Shown in pieces: positions 59,136 through 64,000 of a DNA stretch of 64,000 nucleotides; the stretch's first letter is position 1, and every line of letters starts with the position of its first letter. Position numbers and translations under genes: made by a program. The notes beneath the pieces are model-generated. The model had not been told where the DNA came from, searched no databases, and saw nothing but the letters and a program-made list of their open reading frames with translations. The stretch is from Rebecca billardiae RCC1528 (lineage: Eukaryota; Haptophyta): positions 2,294,001 through 2,358,000 of the forward strand of contig OZ251229.1 in assembly GCA_965240325.2 (NCBI GenBank). The letters are read 5' to 3'.

Positions 59136-59972
59136 ATGCCCAGCACCCGCAACATCTCGGATGCGCACGAGCGCAAGCGGTGGCGACCAGACCCGGCGCA
59201 GAGGCTGGTCCTCGAAGCTGTCTTCATGGTGTCCAACATGCCCAGCCGCCTCACCGTCGATTCACTGGCGCAGTCGCTGAAGATTGGCCGGCGCCAGGCC
59301 CGGATCTGGTTCCAGAACAAGCGGCAGCGCATGCGCAAGCTGTATGGAGCCAGCGCCGTGCCGAACTGCACCCTTGAGGGGCCGGCCGCCGCGATACTCC
59401 CGACGCTCCTCTTGATGCAGGCGCGTCCTAAAGCGCTGAATGCGGAGCTGCCTGGCATGGCGCTCATCTCCCCCCCCCCGCACCTGCCACAACTCGACTG
59501 GGCACCATCAGAGCCGGCGCCGACCGAGTCGCCGACGATGTCGCTGCCACAGCCGGAAGCGTCCATGCCCATGGCCTCGGTGTCACCGCCTCTGCAGTCC
59601 ATCGGTCCACCAATAGTGCCCGCGCCCCATCCTCCGGCCATGTCCTCGCTCGTCGCCGACGTGCCGCCCTTCGACGTCTTGCTCGGGCGCGAAATCGTGA
59701 GCTCCATGGCGAGCGCTGTCGTCCCGCCATTGCCATCACCGCGCACGGAAAACTCTCAAGCCGAGCCCAATGCCGGCTATCCGATGGCGAGCTCTCGCGC
59801 CGGCAACCTCTCGAGCAAGGAAGCACCCAACTACCTGCAGAGCTCGTCCCACTTCATCATCGGGCCGGAGCTCTCACATGCGCTCTCGTCAACTCCACCG
59901 TTCCTGCCGTCCGAGTCCGAGCTGGATGTGAACGGCCGGCGCCGAGTCCACCATGCCCTGCGGACAACTTAG
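59136..59972 (+). CDS. Homeodomain transcription factor
   Basis: The 278-residue ORF has a homeodomain at residues about 12-70: RKRWRPDPAQRLVLEAVF (helix 1), LTVDSLAQSLKIGRRQARIW (helices 2 and 3) and the recognition-helix signature WFQNKRQRMRK. The position-50 equivalent is a Lys (QNKR). The remainder is Pro/Ser-rich, typical of a regulatory tail, with no second domain. Just past the stop, another frame reads LLELMLSPALITDDAMSIMN and on to a stop at 60083-60085; an alternative donor at 59915 joined to the acceptor at 59987-59988 would link this end in frame. The true C-terminus is therefore uncertain. Confidence 0.82.
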   Translation: MPSTRNISDAHERKRWRPDPAQRLVLEAVFMVSNMPSRLTVDSLAQSLKIGRRQARIWFQNKRQRMRKLYGASAVPNCTLEGPAAAILPTLLLMQARPKALNAELPGMALISPPPHLPQLDWAPSEPAPTESPTMSLPQPEASMPMASVSPPLQSIGPPIVPAPHPPAMSSLVADVPPFDVLLGREIVSSMASAVVPPLPSPRTENSQAEPNAGYPMASSRAGNLSSKEAPNYLQSSSHFIIGPELSHALSSTPPFLPSESELDVNGRRRVHHALRTT

Positions 59973-60423
59973 CTCCCAGCTCGCACAGTCTGCTCGAGCT
60001 CATGCTCTCACCAGCGCTGATCACCGATGACGCGATGAGCATCATGAACGACTTCTGCAACGGCGTGCTCGGCTGCATCATGTAGCTTAATTGAAGTAAT
60101 CGCGGCGGAACTTATTATTCATTCACGTGCCGCGGCGCCTGTCTGACTCACTCGCGGCGCTGCGCCTCGCTGGCGCGGTGTCGACCCGGGCCGGTAGTTG
60201 GCCACTGAGGGCCGATCGTCCAATAATGCAAATGGCATGCTGTTGGTCCGGGGCCGTCAGGGCTCAATAGAATAACTTCGATGTAGTAGTCAACGGCCAC
60301 GGGCCGCACTTCAGATGCGCGCCTGACACTGCGGTGACTGCCGCGCTCGAGGCGCCGCTCCGAGGCGCGGCTCCGGGCAGACGACATGCAGCAGTGACAT
60401 ATCGGACGAATAATTTCTAATTA
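59973..60423. other. Intergenic / possible alternative 3' exon
   Basis: 59989-60085 may be coding for the homeobox gene (see that entry). The rest has no gene signal and becomes AT-rich before element 6. Confidence 0.4.
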
Positions 60424-62591
60424 ATGGCCCGCGGTGCAGGGCGGAGCGCGTAGCGTGGAGCCCCGCCGGGGGCCCTCACTACGTTGTCAAAAAGCAGATC
60501 TTTTGATCCAAGAAAAGGGGACGGGGGACGATTTTGAGGGCTGTTGGAGGGTGAGTTTTCGCTTTTTCGAGGGGTACATTCGCCCATTGCTCTGCATTAG
60601 CAAGACGCGATTGACGAAATAGCCGCGCCCGGGCCATTTCGCATATGTCGATGGACGGACGTGCATTTGTCAGTATATCTGGGTGAACGAATCTGCGATT
60701 TGTTGTAAATCTTCATAGCATATTGCCGAATAGGACGAGGACCCAGCGCGTGCGCTGGAGGTCCTGGGCTCCTGGCAAAAAGTCTTCGTCAAGTACTCAA
60801 CTTTACTAACGACGAACCTTTATTGCGCGCTGCCAAATTACTCAACTTTACACCTGAATGACCCCAGTGGGCGGAAATGGCCATATCTCCCGGAGATCGG
60901 GAGTACTCACACGTGTGAGTCATATTTCGTCCTTTTTTCCGAGACGTTGATTGGTCAAACGCTCAGCATTCCATGTCCACAATTCCATATCGACACAACA
61001 CAACTCCTACCAACCTGTGTACTAAAAACCTTGGGTTAGCTGCACAACGACCAATCAGCGCGCAGCGAGCGGAGAGACTCGAAAACCGAGAATCACTCAC
61101 GCATTTACTATGATGTTTGCTCTTCGCCCATGCCAACTTTGCTATTGACAAAAACGCAGCGGCTTGGTTACGACCCATAGAAAGACGACCACCAATCAGC
61201 ACACAGCAAACGAGACAACCTTCACTTTCGAGCGGGCGAAAGGAGCTTTGGCCTTCAACCCGCAGGCATATGCGTTCTGGCGCTGGCCTTCGTTCGGCGC
61301 CCGAGCATCATCGGTAGACGTGTGGCGTGCCGGCCCACGGTCCGCCGCCCTCGCCCTGCTCATCTTCATCGTCTCCTCATCCTCCTCGTCGTCCGCGCCG
61401 CCGCCGTGCGCCAGCGCCTCCGCCAGCGCGGCGCCGCGCAGGTGCTCGCGGAACAGCGCGACGGCGCCAGAGCGCGCCGGCCGGCGTGGCGCCGGCGGGC
61501 GGGCGCGCGGCGCTCAGCGCGGTGCCGAGCAGCCCGCCGAGCGCGCGCAGCTGCGCACCCGCCGGCAGCTCGAGCAGCGCCGCGTGGCACGCGCCCGCGC
61601 CGGCGGCGCCGAGCTCCGCGCACAGCACGGACAGCCCTCGTGCCCACGCCGCCGCGCGCCCGCCCGCGCCCGCGGCGTGCAGCGCGCCGAGCGCGGCGCC
61701 GAGCGCGGCGCGCGCTGCGGACGTGTCGGCGGCGCACAGCGCACCCGCCGCCGCGCCCAGTGCACACGCGGCACACGCGAGCAGCTTGAGCACGCTCGCG
61801 CATGCCAACTGCGAGTGCGGAGGCGCTGGGCGCCGAGCTGGCGAAGCGCGGCGCCGAGCTCGACGCGCTGCGCGACGCGGAGACGGACGCGCTGGGCGCG
61901 CGTGGCGCCCTCGTCGCGACGCCCCGTGCAGCAGCTCGAGCAGCCAGCTGTGGAGTAGACGGCCGTCGAGGCGATCGGCGCCGGGCGCCAGCGCGCACGG
62001 GCTCAGCCCGTGCCGCTGGCTCGGGCCGCCGCAGCCGTCTTCGAGGCCGACGCGGCGGAGGAGGCGGCGGGCGAGCACGGCGGCGCGGTGGAGCAGGCGC
62101 GCACGCGCGGCGGCAGGCGCGACGCGCCGCTCGCCTCGTTCCACCCCGAGCTCCGCTCGGTCTCGGTGTGCGGCTGCCGGCAGCGCAGGCCGGGGCAGCA
62201 CTGCGCGGCGCGCGCTCTCGCTCCGTCTGCCGGCACGAGGTGCGCCGGCTGAGTGAGCGACCAGCGGCCCGTCGTCGAGCGCATGGCGCCGCGCGAGCAC
62301 GTCAAGCAGACTGTGCGCCCGCACGCGCGCACGCGCTGGCCCGCGCCGCGCGGCGCCTATCGCCCTGCCTGCGCGCGCGCGCCGCCCCGCGGCGGCCGCT
62401 TCCCCGCGCGGCGGCCCGCCGGCGACAGTCCTCGGCCCGCCGGCCCGGTGGGCGGTAACTGAGTTGTGGCGGTGGCAGCTCCGAGGCAAACGAACTGTTA
62501 CACATGTCCGACTGAGACAGCAGCCGACGGAGGGTGCACCGCGGGCCCCTAACTGCGTTGGTTCTACGGAAGGACCGCGGAACGCGGTCAT
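60424..62591 (+). mobile_element. Element 6: complete terminal-hairpin mobile element, 2.17 kb
   Basis: Same left end, AT-rich middle and right half as element 2, in the same orientation. Between the conserved words CCGCAGGCATATGCGTTCT (61259) and CGCATGCCAACTGCGAGTGC (61799), about 0.52 kb of cargo is unrelated to that of element 2. On the minus strand this cargo reads protein-like: RGLSVLCAELGAAGAGACHA and, in another frame, EHLRGAALAEALAHGGGADD. Indels break every long frame in the AT-rich part relative to element 2, so that part is non-coding. Ends carry TA or near-TA flanks. Confidence 0.8.
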
Positions 62592-63385
62592 ATAATAATA
62601 ATTTAATATGCCCCTCGCTCCACCCTAGGTGGGACAGGGGGTGCGGGGTGTGACGAGCCCAGGGGCCAGGTTCCCCAGCATCAAGCACTGCATCTGCAGC
62701 AGCCCGCCGGCGGGCCGGGCTGCGACATCGACTACCACCTCATCTGCTTCATCGCCCAGAGCGCGCTAGGCGGCGCCCTCACTCTCCGAGCCCCTCTTCT
62801 GCAGCTGCGCGCCGCTTGGCCGGCGCGCGGCGACGCGTACTACGACCTCATCCTCATCCAGCCTTTCCAGGCGCCCACGCGGGCGCACGGGGGCGACAGC
62901 CGCGGCTGCCGCTTGCCGGAGCTGCTCGCCGCTAGGTCGGCGGGCGGCGACATCGACTACGACCTCACCCTCATCCAAGTGCTCCGGAAGGCGCTCGGCC
63001 GCGGCGGCATCTGCCGTCGCCGCCGCGTGCCCCAGGCCGAGGCGGTGCTCCACCCCGGCCCCGCTCCCGTAGGGGGGCAGGGCTGCGGGTGGCGCACTGT
63101 CTGACCTGGACGGAAGGCGCGGACGCATTTTATGTGTCTGTTGCACTCTGAGCCTGACGCTTGTCCGATGCTGCCACGTCGTTAAATATATTATTACTAG
63201 CGCCGCCTACTACTTGATTATTCAATATCGGTCGTATAAAGCGCTGCGTCAGCCCGAGGCCGGGCCGAGGCGGGCCGAGCCACCGAGCCGTGGCGCGTCC
63301 TGACGCGGTGCCCGGACGGCAGTCTGAACAGCCGCCGGTCCGAGGCCGAACACGGAACAGCTCAGATAGATAGATAGATCTAGTT
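62592..63385. other. Intergenic with a three-fold coding-like repeat
   Basis: 62690-63000 contains three repeats of about 120 nt reading, on the plus strand, GGDIDYDLTLIQVL and variants (CDIDYHLICFIAQ, GDAYYDLILIQPF); on the minus strand the same DNA reads EVVVDVAARRPSGEQL and variants (ORF 62766-63146). Either strand could be real or it could be a tandem repeat with chance ORFs. The rest shows nothing. Confidence 0.3.
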
Positions 63386-64000
63386 ATGGCCCGCGGTGCA
63401 GGGCGGAACGCGCAGCGTGGAGCCCGCTCCGTGGGCCCTAACCACGTTTCAAAAAGATCTTTGATCAAGAAAAAAGGGACGGGGGACGATTTTCAAGGCT
63501 GGAAGAGACCGAGTTTCGAATTTTGAGACCGCAAAGAGACATCGATTAGCGAGAAATGGACGCGCCCACGACTTCAGATAAGCAAAGCGGGAGTGACGCC
63601 CGTCCATAAACTTCACGCCCTTTAGGATCCCTAACGTAACGAACCGTTACACGCGATTTTTTCCAGCCAATGAGATTGCCGCAAGGTCAAGGAGCGACGA
63701 CGACGTATCTAGATAGCCAAGCCGGCACAGCATTACTTGTGTGCTGGGCTGCCGCTTTGGGGGTTCTGATCAATCACCCAGGGCCCGGTCTGGTCATAAA
63801 TGAGCCCGCCGTTTATGACGACCCATTCATGTACATGTATGAACAATGGGTCATTAGACCGCGTCGTATCTTAAAAAACCGCTTCATCACGTTGGACCGC
63901 GTCGTATCAATGCTCGTAAATGAAATTCTATTCTACCGCTTCACGTAGTAACCCTGATGATGATCATAGATTATGGAAGATGCTCGCGTCGAGTCGTCGC
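63386..64000 (+). mobile_element. Element 7: left part of another terminal-hairpin element, running off the window
   Basis: Starts ATGGCCCGCGGTGCAGGGCG after a TA; left-end subfamily as in elements 3-5, with GTAACG-AAC-CGTTAC at 63636-63650. Downstream is an AT-richer ORF (63670-63948, 92 residues; AGTALLVCWAAALGVLINHP hydrophobic stretch) with no recognised family; its DNA includes an inverted repeat around ACATGT (near 63832) and two GACCGCGTCGTAT copies, so it may not be coding. Confidence 0.65.

Overview
The window is nuclear DNA of a eukaryote. It is very GC- and CpG-rich. Its genes carry short GT-AG introns (19 reconstructed here, 98-223 nt), and it encodes an intraflagellar-transport protein, COPI and Sec61 subunits, and large amounts of dispersed repeat. 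The combination of a ciliated cell, high GC and giant modular receptors suggests a flagellated microalga such as a haptophyte. That assignment is inference; no sequence here proves the lineage.

Gene-rich blocks. Block 1 (1-19447): IFT54 (minus, cut by the window edge), a Lon-substrate-binding-domain protein (plus), FRA10AC1 (minus), an unrecognised Cys-rich multi-pass membrane protein (plus), a tiny membrane-protein ORF (minus), and one giant gene (6463-19447) for a 4205-residue predicted receptor: signal peptide, about 30 tandem IPT/TIG modules, one transmembrane segment, and four cytosolic C2-like domains. Block 2 (22965-26931): an unrecognised acidic protein (minus) and a DOMON plus copper type II monooxygenase of the dopamine beta-hydroxylase family (plus) with a 21-nt micro-exon. 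Block 3 (35805-39394): transketolase (minus, 4 exons) and Sec61 beta (plus). Block 4 (43206-48885): coatomer alpha (minus, 7 exons) and a METTL21-type methyltransferase (plus). Block 5: a HExxH zinc-peptidase-like protein (56049-57014, minus) and a homeodomain protein (59136, plus). Five gene pairs are head to head with 125-433 bp between start codons.

Repeat blocks. Between the genes lies a family of 1.3-2.3 kb mobile elements, here numbered 1 to 7, that share hairpin-forming ends but carry different GC-rich, gene-like cargo: five complete copies, one copy running off the right edge and one fragment. Elements 2 and 6 keep the same flanks but have swapped about 0.5 kb of cargo. Other repeats are a three-copy 0.8-kb tandem array (40032-42477) with an older relative at 32556-33390, a 0.9-kb-armed inverted repeat built around a 10-bp minisatellite (53711-55846), a 21-bp minisatellite, a regularly spaced 15-mer array, and several long dinucleotide tracts.

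The genes are housekeeping (secretory pathway, pentose phosphate, cilium) or cell-surface functions and do not form one pathway. The most unusual items are the IPT-C2 receptor and the terminal-hairpin element family with exchangeable gene-fragment cargo.
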